A stretch of 64,000 bases of DNA, from positions 372,001-436,000 of the forward strand of contig OZ037897.1 of the NCBI GenBank assembly GCA_964035575.1, written 5' to 3'. Each line of letters opens with the position of its first letter. Position 1 is the first letter of the stretch. The notes beneath the pieces are model-generated. The model did not search any database, was not told the origin of the DNA, and saw nothing but the letters and a program-made list of their open reading frames with translations. The DNA is from Rhynchopus sp. YZ270_cl-10. Lineage: Eukaryota; Euglenozoa; Diplonemea; Diplonemida; Diplonemidae. Positions 53,801-60,700 of the stretch are shown here, piece after piece. A program made the translations under genes and the position numbers.

Positions 53801-54641
53801 TCGTACCCACCGCCCCCGCCACGTCCACCGACAGCGCACCCGACAGCGTCCCGGCCACAGTCCCGAAGCGCACCTCCCCCAGACGCGACGTCCACTCCGC
53901 CAGGCTCGCAGTGTCCGCAGGGAACTCAACCGGGATCGTCACCCCGGTCAGGTCCACAGACCCGGAAACCCCCACAGACGCCGTCGCAGACACGTCGCGC
54001 CACGCAACAGAGGTCGCCACCGTCCCCGCCGCAGACACAGACGCAGTCAGCCCCGTCACACTCACCACCGTCCCGCTTGCAAGCACCTTCACACCCACCG
54101 TCCCAGACACAAACGTCTCCCCGCCCAGCGTCACCAGCGAGTCTGCCGGCCCCGCAAACGCCAGCCCCAGCCCCGCCACGTCTGCCTCCGCCAGCAACGA
54201 CAGGTCCGCCGACGCAGACACCACACCGCTTGCGTTCACCGCCAGCGTCAGGTACAGGTCCGCCGTCGAGATGTCCACCTGGCACCCCACAGAAATCCCG
54301 TACGGCAGCACCTTCACAAGCGTCGCCAGCGTCACGTCGTTCGCCTCGTCCAGCTGGTTCGACAGCTCAGACGTCCTGTTCATCAGGTCCGCAAGAGGCG
54401 TCGACAGGAACCCGAGCGAGGTTCCCGTCCCGACCAGCGACAGCTCCGCCGCAGACATCCGGTTCTGTGCCACCACCAGTGCCCCGTTCACCACAGTCAC
54501 CGCATCCTTGATGCTACGGTGGTAGCGCACCGACAGCGACGTGCACGGCTCCAGGAACGTCGCCCCCTCCACAGGCCCAGGCATGCCTGCAAAGAGCAGC
54601 GCACACGCCACGGCGCACACAGTTGTGCCCCGCCCCGTCAT
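32862..54641 (-). CDS. Giant secreted calcium-binding (RTX/Calx-beta/EF-hand/CUB-like) protein, copy 3, one repeat shorter
   Basis: 7259 codons uninterrupted from ATG (54639-54641 complement) to TGA (32862-32864 complement). It has the same domain order as copy 2 and looks identical wherever I compared it, apart from the loss of exactly one 118-aa RTX repeat (two units at 37776-38483 instead of three). The loss is in frame, so the protein should still fold as one shorter beta-roll segment. Signal peptide, both EF-hand loops, Calx-beta-like modules, CUB-like domain (about 35766-36005), Ser10 and the His/Asp/Cys tail (32865-33017) are intact. It appears functional. Its role is inferred as for copy 2. 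Confidence 0.93.
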   Translation of the reverse strand: MTGRGTTVCAVACALLFAGMPGPVEGATFLEPCTSLSVRYHRSIKDAVTVVNGALVVAQNRMSAAELSLVGTGTSLGFLSTPLADLMNRTSELSNQLDEANDVTLATLVKVLPYGISVGCQVDISTADLYLTLAVNASGVVSASADLSLLAEADVAGLGLAFAGPADSLVTLGGETFVSGTVGVKVLASGTVVSVTGLTASVSAAGTVATSVAWRDVSATASVGVSGSVDLTGVTIPVEFPADTASLAEWTSRLGEVRFGTVAGTLSGALSVDVAGAVGTTPVGQLPSPVLRLYDADVFDAELPVVTVDADMTALESTFVELLRHLGSFDIDLGVLGLSGLELPGVNVSALVSGVPDMLKLAPVAEQYFLLYVDGASVPTFSGLVDFLKDNLPAPQLTSAVSVSGVNVTGGWFPAAGEVALNIRMELESTLASDTEAAAFGGCVASVFEAVGELEAAFSLIGGSLEAGKTLEVPDFSADVGFRATVVLDVTVGLKTEFVNTGTLTGSALAGNAFVRVNDLSADVAVTLDPVDFSADLMLGTQFVVRGGTFEAALGVRANFNASEDEEDVELGAAVSASTVAAVTEITVLELLSGGTGAVLDFVAQLSLTPYASLDVVLPVALTAGFAGTDVSLAPVLELHDANLLSGGLPAFSLDIDLSFLVPTLPGGGTAGGTAEDVLTPVMAALSEMVDKVADVALPTASVANFPSIGGLLSGLAGQVSFSTVLAEYLDLLVKFRELENGLGLDLVLETVGAEALVTEQTFNENLLVALQARFPTVFGNFSTSEPDVFVSSYDGSVFTAVNYLAHVQVEFGLVSTLASADATFGQEELVWYLAVNPTYALAKDTAWALVNLLGASSQYVMDPAGSGYPVDATTSAEFNPGTAENLAALQAALGVDGTFTLATLGKFLANSAPTLGVNVNFNKAVFELLVVSFPDLGTTYSGRTVGDLLPTNPVTGATFDWRNYVADVGAVFGLGTEDGDAAVDVAAVAGLFGKRPTLMGCVRYLKARMLHGALSAAAAAAGASEQVSVSASGSTSGLSFSADLVHTASGRWELGAKLGLALDTGAMKPTDAVKGLEGALSGLFDAIGEDSVVASVGSIGSVLETRLAGLDDFLSLSAVVAVGVEAGLDLTPLVEGTAGSATVFVRVLEFNLSVTAGVADYAPTLDFGSGFSFGSVVNTDLVFSAVATGAVDASTGLLSSPIVLADASTPLSLAPLVAALEYSGSVVAEVELSGALLGDSVSVFVSVEDLALFDDAGPKYSVDVEIPGELMAVVRDVLGEVGDVGRSMNEMDALTTTLPLVNRTLHDLLKVGETGPQWGDFLEWDTVLDTLLAKDEYTGCLSGGDAACPRARETVTLFSEAMANLTQNGSFSAGGGVPAAFVNGGMVGDSFELAFGVAGSLEVHVTPPLAELIDDDDFDFTGTGLLTVKVDFAFGFEVKVDASGSGGAAGVSTADVVLQLHEFSVAIGVVADVTATASIGILSASVEDGSGALAASFDMTMNKGAPVTLAELLSLGSAEREEMFEFKRDASLSACLPFSASIGSQDLGELSGATGDKKPQVCVEGENLLDGGVTTVTTEYMDRFMDFRGMSPLQMMGVVRALINVLQEYRESAVFDLPLPFTDVDVGDMLDFSETLATALSKKMVRVQDAADRTNLVLCLEGDVLMAGWNVAGSDENTWFAGNESNKVMSLVLNEQLEVEVALDTAVLAAAADVSAIAVHMNEELYKAGLGLSVAASVAEDGTDALQLCTNASIKATDLRVQVALKKTGITAYNESEDAVAATTLLGFTSGDIKEAPRVPAFSSIPELVVVLAEAVGVPSELLSYTYAPSAEDASQYELLFALNLEVALPTPMTSLMLGAEVEPLFSVNASAEIELTTDVAIGFEVGVRMGTSAGNLSVTANIPAAQGVASFELQTAQSFQVVLDRVPYTIALRAGEEFYTELAAQLQVLNVTLEAAGTGQQIRSRNYQDTTFLIQTLGVRRLEVVTSAAFEELTGLASDGSKALLFAPVVRDMGFTAEARLSVTEVNMAATMTVLEAEAYSGSGAIEVIAKADFGTPGETMMLSEIRAAIVEDPFEQIAASATLTASLSADFKVGVPSLGSLDASVAVALDPTFVVELKKDFKLPNVSTDFTVDVTGPKLPDFQHMSAADIVALVADGVDMIFGNEAADPAVEGLLTNVLADVMDVEIPLISFTPRTMVSGIQSALGTLEGLLTNQTGAVSTLELLIEDALGLVAGDDDASKGCTGSCMVEFSMPTDGSALMLSLSFEAVPKLPELSLDMDLQEMMGLAGVTLDDPTLQELLGDFLDLDASLDIVLSGGAAVTLELGVDLSSKPFRFFVGGETALQVSVGASAIGSLELSLGPLKFGITDATIALTDGTDAEGPAYLRYGLSAGSKYYLDEGFGAVLSAFELTSAGKITAMLPIDDPIGKTMGIEVPRLADFLKKDDKNGKLVEFVGEDFGSILSTLADSLRVISPIEAILKDPTALLSGIKTVFSTIDALVTGEDGILGTMDVPIVGSKLREVISGDFVDSFVESLLSELGAEMTGETTGSVARTVKELLESFFGDLNILKGDSVPIVVRDKNGDPMENLLTDDGDLISGQGTLLNEADAVEWDLTIGKDIDYRAAFAFGLGLEELPLSLNAEGGIVLNVGWEFKLFFGLSVSRGFYLNVKETEMEVSAEMTLPQLKATGDLFILNAAVENYDSTTKLVGSAAVDITDTNGDGWLTFKELKSGGTKLLSASADFEVVLGMEVTLGLAGEDGLPEFVTSLYSYYGVPWSIGATAGPAAGVPTVPAKKETLPVQGPVDDQIPSGTLLLLDVHLDLGEFVTRVLNPIFGKLAGFLGPIRPILEALQKPLPVVSDLAGRDVSLLELPEILINGLLGAGGPVRGSVKNVLAYVSAISDVIDLALAVIDVILELGEDDYLENHGSLKLAFGNWKIDSDGFAAYPDGSPLPQTDDYASAGRAARALADDDDDDTPVAASKTTGSTKMKNLMAKLTDPEAIFQLPFLSAKGVLGLITGEDTNLFVVTTPTMEIDVTIDFWLPLAGIIVIDFYGSFQFRAGISMGYDTSGIRRAIEQGKPELALDGFFLSDTDDPVGAGGNDIPELYASGVVRVGATLNLLLARLSGSGELSFTGSIDLYDPNDDGKIRFSEIKSIIDEGSFLDIFNIKIKMCAGATFSVDLFNPFVNWKCKWYGCWPHGRWESVWKFSVHKCFLELDTTPPALPVLAAVLSDERLLRLNMGTYAGARTTGDTADSGETFTIRHVNGASPAEEVEVLFGVAPAAGQDDNRQAQEYTGFSTYYGEGNKFSDTVLLVNPVSSGHFIGGDDDGFDRLVLDFSSVVSDLPAGTLSDGLISGFGLGGVGISYSGFEEVSIYLNGQANLVTVTGSRQGCAVTLYLNGGNDKVVVTAGTALAGNVRVEGGDGQDTLYVLSTVSGAGRLEDGQVSLPDTAGVLSFEASTLEVLRVTLTGGADTFVVAATPPVGASVEVQAAGGADTITVGSGTLVDVTCAVKVSGSGEATFVVDDSADTTAGNVGEMTTTRVTGLGMSAAGVVYTSMAAVQIKLAVPVASVFTVSGTHAGTTHLYGGGMADTLTVADVSGETWVYAGEGADSLVVPPTEAGDEVTNRIAAVLHLDGEEGSDTYNVGFSGAGTSRIVLSDAGWWNGGEDNELFVAGTPADDTFLFRTNFIALLHADVGVAERLDVDRTINGGITVNGLAGDDSFVTDGTAGIVTQNGGAGDDRFLIGQMYNSLRVEGNMSEPEDAFDTTLTTEGYLSDGNGEHMNCNGESGEDTFVVMRNVATLSLRGGTGDDRFTVRAFALWDADDQAQPDPALGQTDVGTDEGDDVVYYTVNAPVTIDGGPGFDTLVAIGTEFPDTFVVTRDGIYGSGLYITFVGIESVELNTAAGDDTVYVMSTAAHVQTSVFAGLGSDTVYVTPRYSVPVQSSDLRGHNGIVEHAVSSATDAAYDGLEAHGVTAYVTDQDNASLAVVMPKEIQLVEGSWWLSAETFGFYHLRMGRPVTGSGVNDSVRVTIVVPGAPSEIPGAASVQVFPSEIEFTSEDWSVERTVYVGVVSDSALEGNEVVFLGHAVVQISNLDGYDSLKIPSVPVRVIDADQAELYVLETPDTTTGMRISEDGAGLVGTSVTYEVLLRPCVAGARPQDVTVTVEHDAAQVTVSPATFAFDASGSTSEKCRQTVTVTAVDDTAVEGFHFVALQHTVAVEASNAVFAGAALAADAVNVEILDDDAPALVVLESEGSTEVIEGMTTDTYVLYLTQVPVGEVTVDVTVVASEIWGGGAGSAAKQVSVSPTQVVFGAGNYSEAVTVTVTPVADGKVDLGETTQQFASQPALAYQIQGALSVGGGEAEGAVTTLSAVMYPGEVDIEVFPGQTNEWLTVREEQQVDRLVVENTGGFLPTTVELAEGRITGMGMGESRVLAGTTTVLGGVTYDSFEEVVVNLGPAVDTVVVNGTHAGATYVNAGKGDDTFAVLAADGPVVLNGSDGADAFTFGDEAGLLSGVRDVVCVDGGDGTDTLWVKNTGGNPAGEAGFLTRTELTGLGMYPKRDSSSVAVQVVAVRGTGGTFGLTLRLDDAALNVTTGAVHTFTFAVGTSADAVEAALQAAVYPPGSDETCGTAGIGPCVHSFAVDALPWGYLVRYVGELAVEGTVLALELDTADVVGNVPELLLSAPIDSRTLTAGALYVGVETLDVDLSVEGADTLNIRGTSVPTTVRSHAGDDTFVVGSDAMVMKNVDATTVEKVDGRLDYVEALLTLDGGDAGRTRLLVSDNAAAAGKGAVELSKGLIHGLAPADIVYTGADYTRGISLWLSAHADTVLVSSTAGSEDNNTADLDLGETRSRTITQLFTGDGADTVTVVLADTVNGFFVVGTEDGDDTVNASASTLPLVIVGGDGDDTVHAGQGADIIFGDTGNLVLGEVDTVGVPAGSTAALSGALLLRSRAYTDHEQGACASGGADTVLATTGTAAYTVFGGDGDDTVRLGSGADVVFADYGFAMYAEGELVRAETGCAEDIGGADVVETAGGADMVFGGSGTDTVSTADGDDLVVADHGSVLLEYPSSAGVVVPGARLVTRVVTTLSETGAADTVHAGDGADVVVGGVGADTVWAGAGDDVVFGDAALYTSSVAGDFAFASAETDEDGAGTGDVLYGEDGDDILVGGQGDDELWGAAGNDWLFGDHGAGSVTPSVSTEVTCATAAALAGGVDTLHGEDGHDVLMGGHADDTLFGGPDSDVLFGDYGVYTATAATAVAESADAGVAPAGANTIAGETGDDFVFGGSGADTVVGGLGADWVFGDNGRVAIEWGAQAGVAVVSNTSSAGLSRVRAGHVAPADVDMLTTMRFAESTDVSDGAKDVITGDDGDDVVFGGAGGDALEGNDGVDVIFGDHGSVLVKGTEHEYLSTNADVEANGGDDNITGNNGDDFAFGGQGADTMSGEEGNDVIFGDHGKVTLQPDQGVRVYESVDTAHGAGGDAIVGDAGDDTLFGGAGGDALEGNDGVDVIFGDHGSVLVNGTEHEYLSTSTDVEANGGDDHITGNNGDDFAFGGQGADTMSGEEGNDVIFGDHGKVTLQPDQGVRVYESVDTAHGAGGDVIVGDAGDDTLFGGSGGDMVAANSGNDVVFGDHGRVATTTTTAPTTNVTSVHRQYATVSPAEGGDDWVEGAEGDDLVFGGFGADNVTGDAGADWVFGDHGVVNVWVVGDGAGAGAAAAAWETSTVELLSADVDVADTGADDTIVTHAGDDVVLAGPGDDTVHTGDGADVVFGDNGNVTLVRAVDAGTGAPTWVREYSSTDVDAAYAGDDVVLGGAGDDVVIGGNGADTLSGEDGEDWVVGDHGRVWLDASGDEVLEATANASGAADTVLGGDGDDYLMGGVDADRVEGGAGHDIVFGDSGRVTQAADSTVGVRRVEAIFTATAFGGADTLLGGSGDDVLLGQQGGDHVSGNDGLDMVFGDQAVAELARGSRAVLWAETTVPHFVDGRGGDDELHGNDGEDYLFGGTGSDTLFGGDGMDVLLGDHALFNASFPRVHQYRSIFTGAEDEGANDTLHGDAGDDMLLGQQGDDLIYGGAGEDDITGGHDVLYGSDGDDTIFGGSEADVVLGDNGVITRKIYIPKRAPVAPARTPSPLKGGVPSFCHEMRVLGAQTGHVQHPEPAMPTASAEKDDSDSSDSDSHSHSRSESHSLSRPKELNYGPNEHKCWETACAGGSVHVSWEAFATEAHYDTVSLYSVDVNGTLALMWEKSGWEVPAEGVYTEDVLVRFSTDGYTHDRGFALTYTCAEPTPTSEPVPAPTPDVTAYFAAGPPYVNAIRWERYPSTDADADRFADIVRLVQRFDDVDLVGGADTVDGGDGDDIVHGQRGDDDLQGGAGDDEVFGEQGSDVVAGGPGADVLLGDMGHVVRAFLADGTPRVNVKTGAWHRNVVLEEQARLTDQWVETSRDAHFWPTEASALLRADVLVAMGGYTADGTTKLVAGTTRAQWRTVLAGLHLVDGAGHDTLRGEGGDDVLFGQRGDDVLDGGSEDDFVYGDRVSSVYHYDSCLPLVTTVVRVLRGVEAVASAEKTAENTRAEAAVEVGFFGKVVHVPMWLEAEESSRAAAMRPVDDAALATLVPEDMAMMLDAVGAGDFVLNETSSSSSSSSSSVAGSRMRPMVAVVPDVARHSGVVYGNDELLGGDGNDVVVGDAAFHHALVNLRVGALDEMRARTAGQWSEVQFRLARMSVDAGTLDAQTGTALSAANVSSGNDRLDGGAGNDTLVGDRLEALTDVVYHEHFGSLAALEAAVKGMMHTYADFEVLAVDVQHALFEAHHAVVQSLLFDWRRDAVRAADVVLALSNDVIAGGDGNDVAVGDSLVVMTKGLFLNHTHSGNFFTGAAAASDADSLDERPFTVLLAELGETLAQHIRVDFHPSDSISGGNLKRRDEWNSLPATRWGCDTVHGDAGDDSVLGDFGLVVVATFEGAPFHPSTVSGLRSMNTALGEHLDYVEHVLQTRLAAETQTQTRTEGLSMYADKGRGVYGHTATAGVGAQSDVLFGDAGADTVSGSNGVAVVPMWRQTNTVVVDAAIEVRRSFLSVLDGDAWARLHEYAARDRTYDQDVLSGGAEAGERDVLFVENVEHDTVVDKEHWVDSVYYRPAYAYISGALRDTYVGAVHNTCLNELALDGVVASAAVHTHLDLPVYGWHGIFGVVWGRHGVREPEYYLDRYHHVHHWDADDHHHTTDNDDQDKDVYDCGDARNHDSWDFLCNCLRN
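37776..38483 (-). repeat. Two 354-bp (118-aa) tandem repeats in copy 3, second one hybrid
   Basis: The N-terminal unit matches unit 1 of copy 2. The second begins like unit 2 (GVDVIF, GGDDH) and ends like unit 3 (DQGVRVY, GGDVIVGD). Diagnostic bases place the join inside 37867-37910: at 37866 the sequence is unit-3 type (C), at 37911 unit-2 type (G). This is the footprint of a single crossover or slippage between neighbouring units. Confidence 0.93.
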
Positions 54642-54658
54642 CCTCTTGTCTCTTGTCT

Positions 54659-54676
54659 CCTCTCTTCCGCGAGAGG
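54659..54676. promoter_or_regulatory. Small inverted repeat in the leader, copy 3
   Basis: Same 6-bp stem, 6-base loop element as at 4561-4578. Confidence 0.25.
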
Positions 54677-54713
54677 CGAGAGGTTCTGTGGGTTGTAGCT
54701 CTTCCGTTCCTTT

Positions 54714-54723
54714 CCAATATAGG
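54714..54723. promoter_or_regulatory. CArG-box-like site upstream of copy 3
   Basis: CCAATATAGG, 72 bp upstream of the ATG, as in the other spacers. Weak call. Confidence 0.2.
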
Positions 54724-57030
54724 TTACTTTACAAAAAAATAGGTCAATCCTGTTGGGTTTTGTACAATGTGTGATGGGTGTGTTGTGGGAGTAGTGTTGG
54801 GTTGGGTTGGGTGCAAGGGTGGAAAGCGTAAGCTGTGTGTGACAAAATGGGGGTGGGGCTCTTCTTCTTTTCTTTTATTTTCTTTTCTTTGATTTTGTTT
54901 CAGAAAGCGACGACACAGATCAGCTTCTCTTTTTAAAAAAAATAATAGAAACTGACTTCAGGATACGATAAAAATTTAAAAAAAAAGTGTTCTTTCAAAA
55001 AAGTGTTCTTTCACTGAAGTAGGGGGAGGGGGCTGGGTTGTGGTACACCTTGCATCTGGAAGGGGACAACCACACACAAACACGAAGAAAAGCTTACAAA
55101 GATAGTTATGTCTCACCTGCACACAGACACACAAATAGAAAGAAAAACATCGTAAGCAAATGCCAAGTCTCCACGTGTCCTTAGTCACCGGGTATCACGT
55201 AGAAAAAGCAGATAAAAAGAAAGTGTTTTGTGTCTTTTATGTCTGCATCAATAGGACGAAACGGAAGGGTGTTGTACAAGAAGGGCATACGAAATGGGTA
55301 AGTTGTCCACACACGATGCTCACTCTTGAGGGGGGAGGGAGGAGGGAAGTGGGAGAGGGAGGGAGACCGAAGAAAAACACAGTTCAGCTGTTCCGGACAT
55401 AAAAACTAATTGACAACACAACAATAGAAGATGAGTCTAAGCTGCTCAATTCTTAAGTCATCCTCCACAATAAAGTGTCAAGAAGTGCGAACAAATCAAA
55501 CAAAAACGTGACTGAGCCTTTTTATAAATAAGCGTCCCTATTTTTTTTTGCTTTCTCAGACAATTTGTTTTCCTTTTCTTTGAAAACTTGGTTGTGTTAG
55601 TGTAGACACCCGAGGATGAACTCCACTCCTTTTCTTTGTTATCAACTGATCTGGTTTCTTGTTGTCTCTTTGGGAGGAAAATGATGTTTGCTAAATGCGT
55701 TCCTTTTGTATTGTTCATCGAAAAACATCATTGTTTCAGCATCAATACCGATTTGCAACAACCGGAAAAATGCAAAAAAGGGTTTTGGAAGGTGAGGGAA
55801 AAACTCAGGGGGGGGAAAAATAGAGTTTCCTGTTTGTGCACATGCATGGCAGAGCTGCAAAAATAAAGCAGAAGTTGATAGTGCAAACGCCTCTGGGACG
55901 CAGACACTAGTGAGCCGCGTGGACACACGTCATCGGACAAAAAAAAAATATCTTGAAATAACATAAAAGTGATCAGGCCTCAAGGCACTGTACACAAAAA
56001 TAAAATGAGAAGTTGAAACATGCTAAAACGCATCTCAGTAAGATAAAGCTAACTGATAATTAGCGTTAAATTATATCCCCACAACCCACTGACTTAACTT
56101 TGCGGGACATGTAATTTAACAAGAATTAGTAGTTTTCCTTGACGCGCACTTATTGACGAGTCAATAATTGCACGCCAATATAAAAAATAAAAATCAGAAG
56201 TGGGGCGGAGAGACATCAACAAAAAGGTGGGGAGAGAGGAGAAGGAAAACAAGAGGGGGGAATATTTATTATTCCTTTCCCTTCTTGGAAACATCATTCC
56301 CTTTCCCTCCCTACCTCAGGTTGTGTAGTGGCTGTGGCGAAACTGCTGACCTGACACTCAGGCTTCCTTTTTTATTTTCTGGTGTAGCGCAGAAAGCTGC
56401 AAATGCAGAAATCGGCACGTCACACCGACAAAGAAAGAACCCGACCCAGCAGACTCCCCGACAGCCATGGCCCATACTTCAACAAAACGAAGCAGAATAC
56501 AGTGTATAAACTGAACCTAAGATTCACAGGACATCGGTTCATCTTATAAAAAGTAGCGGAGAAGGTGCATTTAAGAAGACTGGGGGTGGAGATGGGATGG
56601 GATGGTGGGATATGCAATATTTTTCTATAGTAGTGGGCAAACATCAAACGTCAACGGTGCAAACGAAACTGGCTGCACTCATGTCAGTTGGTTGATGTAC
56701 ACCTGCTCACGACGTTGGCAATATATTCTTCTTTTTTCCTGAATACAAGGACAACAAGGCTGCATATATATATGGGATGAGGGAGGTGCGTGCTTTCATT
56801 TGGGCTTCCTCGTACTTTATGACGCAGGAGACGCAAATAAAGCACCAAAAATAAAAATGGAAAAATAGAAAACAGGGGTGGGGAAAAGATGAACCCACGC
56901 AGCAGAGTGCTTCGTCATCAAAAAAATAATGTCTGGGAGCGGGTCGTGATGAAAATGTCCTACATTGTGTTCATCCCTGCTAGTGCGGGCACAAGGCGAA
57001 ACAAGAAAAAAAACACCAAAAATAAAAAAG

Positions 57031-57054
57031 GAAAATGAAAATGAAAATGAAAAT
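57031..57054. repeat. (GAAAAT)4 microsatellite, spacer 3
   Basis: Same unit count as in spacers 1 and 2. Confidence 0.8.
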
Positions 57055-57733
57055 GAAAAAGCAAAAATTGCAAGATTAGTAATAGGCCAAAAGGCACATG
57101 ACATTGACATCTACGCAATAAAAGTGAAATGATTGATAAAAAAAAACAAGGAAAGACTTTTACATTTTGTCTCTGATTCAAAATAAATAGAAATGAAGCA
57201 AACAACAAAAGAATAACGAAGAAGGTGTTCTTACAAACAAAAACAAAAAAAAATAAGATCATCGAAAGACAGATCAAGCCAAAGCAAAACACCATTGCAA
57301 CCCACTACTGGGCGGCAACAGTCCCTTGGCTGTACTGCCTCGCGAGGTGCCTTCTCTTTTTCCTCACTGATTCTCTTCTCTGCTCGTTTTTCAGTGTTTG
57401 ACACAACTGCTTTGGGCGTCCCGACACACTCTCTTCGCACTGCACATTTGGAAAAGGAGAGAAGCACTTCCACGGATGGAAATGCTTGTTGCATGCATAT
57501 GTGTGCGACAGTGCCACGTCCAACAACAGTTGTTCACAATGAATACCCACCCAAAGAAGGAAATAAAAATAAAAACCATATAGTAAAGTTCATGTGCATG
57601 ACACGTATTCGGTGTGCAACACTAAAGACAATATACGCAAATATCACAAAATATCACAAAAATAAAACATCAAATGTGCACTCTGTTTTCTTTTTGATCA
57701 TGATTGAAAATAATAAAGTCACACCAAATAATA

Positions 57734-60700
57734 TCAGTTCCTGAGGCAGTTGCAGAGGAAGTCCCAGCTGTCGTGGTTCCGGGCATCACCACAGTCATAC
57801 ACATCCTTGTCCTGGTCATCGTTGTCGGTTGTGTGGTGGTGGTCATCTGCATCCCAGTGGTGGACGTGGTGGTACCGGTCAAGGTAGTACTCAGGCTCAC
57901 GGACACCGTGGCGGCCCCACACAACACCGAAGATGCCGTGCCAGCCGTACACAGGGAGGTCGAGGTGGGTGTGGACTGCGGCAGACGCAACAACACCGTC
58001 AAGCGCAAGCTCGTTGAGGCACGTGTTGTGCACAGCCCCGACGTAGGTGTCGCGCAGCGCCCCTGAAATGTAGGCGTAGGCCGGGCGGTAGTACACACTG
58101 TCGACCCAGTGCTCCTTGTCAACAACTGTGTCGTGCTCCACGTTCTCCACAAACAGCACGTCCCGCTCGCCAGCCTCAGCACCGCCGGACAGCACGTCCT
58201 GGTCGTAGGTGCGGTCGCGTGCGGCGTACTCGTGCAGGCGTGCCCACGCGTCCCCGTCAAGCACAGAGAGGAAGGACCTGCGCACCTCAATCGCCGCGTC
58301 CACAACAACGGTGTTCGTCTGGCGCCACATCGGCACCACCGCCACCCCGTTGCTCCCGGACACGGTGTCTGCCCCAGCGTCCCCAAAGAGCACGTCCGAC
58401 TGCGCACCGACACCTGCAGTGGCAGTGTGTCCGTACACACCACGGCCCTTGTCGGCGTACATCGACAGCCCCTCGGTGCGTGTCTGTGTCTGTGTCTCTG
58501 CCGCGAGACGCGTCTGCAGCACATGCTCAACATAGTCGAGGTGCTCACCCAGGGCCGTGTTCATGCTGCGCAGCCCCGACACCGTCGACGGGTGGAACGG
58601 CGCACCCTCAAACGTCGCCACAACCACAAGCCCAAAGTCCCCAAGCACAGAGTCGTCGCCTGCGTCCCCGTGCACGGTGTCGCACCCCCAGCGTGTTGCC
58701 GGCAGGCTGTTCCACTCGTCGCGACGCTTCAGGTTCCCCCCGGAGATCGAGTCCGACGGGTGGAAGTCCACACGGATGTGCTGTGCAAGGGTCTCCCCGA
58801 GCTCTGCCAGCAGCACTGTGAAGGGGCGCTCGTCCAGGCTGTCCGCATCCGAAGCCGCAGCCGCACCAGTGAAGAAGTTCCCTGAGTGCGTGTGGTTCAG
58901 GAACAGCCCCTTTGTCATCACAACCAGCGAGTCCCCGACAGCAACGTCGTTCCCGTCCCCGCCCGCAATCACGTCGTTGCTCAGCGCCAGCACCACGTCT
59001 GCCGCACGCACAGCGTCCCTGCGCCAGTCAAACAGCAGCGACTGCACAACTGCGTGGTGCGCCTCAAACAGCGCGTGCTGCACGTCCACCGCCAGCACCT
59101 CAAAGTCTGCGTACGTGTGCATCATCCCCTTCACTGCCGCCTCCAGTGCCGCAAGCGACCCAAAGTGCTCGTGGTACACCACGTCCGTCAACGCCTCAAG
59201 GCGGTCCCCCACAAGCGTGTCGTTCCCAGCACCGCCGTCCAGTCTGTCGTTCCCGCTCGACACGTTTGCTGCCGACAGTGCCGTCCCTGTCTGCGCATCC
59301 AGCGTCCCTGCATCCACAGACATGCGTGCCAGGCGGAACTGCACCTCCGACCACTGTCCTGCCGTGCGTGCGCGCATCTCGTCCAGCGCCCCAACACGCA
59401 GGTTCACAAGTGCGTGGTGGAAGGCAGCGTCACCCACCACAACGTCGTTTCCGTCCCCGCCAAGCAGCTCGTCGTTTCCGTACACCACCCCGCTGTGGCG
59501 TGCCACGTCGGGCACAACTGCGACCATGGGGCGCATTCTGCTTCCAGCCACAGAGCTTGAGCTGGAGCTGGAGCTTGAGCTTGTCTCGTTCAGAACAAAG
59601 TCACCAGCACCAACAGCGTCAAGCATCATCGCCATGTCCTCAGGCACAAGTGTGGCAAGTGCCGCATCGTCAACAGGACGCATCGCAGCCGCACGCGACG
59701 ACTCCTCCGCCTCAAGCCACATCGGCACGTGCACAACCTTCCCAAAGAACCCAACCTCGACAGCCGCCTCCGCACGTGTGTTCTCAGCCGTCTTCTCCGC
59801 AGACGCCACAGCCTCAACCCCACGCAGCACGCGCACAACAGTTGTCACAAGCGGGAGGCACGAGTCGTAGTGGTACACCGACGACACACGGTCGCCGTAC
59901 ACAAAGTCGTCCTCGCTCCCACCATCAAGCACGTCGTCCCCACGCTGCCCAAACAGCACGTCGTCGCCACCCTCACCACGCAGCGTGTCGTGTCCAGCCC
60001 CGTCCACCAGGTGCAGCCCCGCCAGCACAGTCCGCCACTGCGCGCGCGTTGTCCCGGCCACAAGCTTCGTTGTCCCGTCTGCCGTGTACCCGCCCATCGC
60101 CACCAGCACGTCCGCACGCAGCAGCGCAGACGCCTCCGTCGGCCAGAAGTGTGCGTCGCGCGATGTCTCCACCCACTGGTCCGTCAGGCGCGCCTGCTCC
60201 TCCAGCACCACGTTCCTGTGCCACGCACCTGTCTTCACGTTCACGCGCGGTGTTCCGTCCGCCAGGAAGGCACGCACAACGTGTCCCATGTCCCCAAGCA
60301 GCACGTCCGCACCCGGGCCACCAGCCACAACGTCGCTCCCCTGCTCTCCAAACACCTCGTCGTCGCCTGCCCCACCCTGCAGGTCGTCGTCACCGCGCTG
60401 TCCGTGCACAATGTCGTCCCCGTCACCGCCGTCCACTGTGTCCGCCCCGCCCACCAGGTCCACGTCGTCAAAGCGCTGCACCAGACGCACAATGTCTGCA
60501 AACCGGTCCGCGTCTGCGTCTGTGCTCGGGTAGCGCTCCCAGCGGATCGCGTTCACGTACGGCGGCCCTGCTGCAAAGTATGCTGTCACATCCGGTGTCG
60601 GTGCAGGCACAGGCTCCGACGTCGGTGTCGGCTCTGCGCATGTGTACGTCAGTGCAAACCCACGGTCGTGTGTGTAGCCGTCTGTTGAGAACCGCACCAG

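Larger units (their letters stand above)
54642..57733. other. AT-rich intergenic spacer 3 (between copies 3 and 4)
   Basis: 3092 bp, same as spacer 2 where compared, including A at 55426. No supported gene. The coding-strand pyrimidine tract is opposite 55328-55366. Sense AATAAA hexamers are opposite 56370-56375 and 56265-56270. Confidence 0.85.
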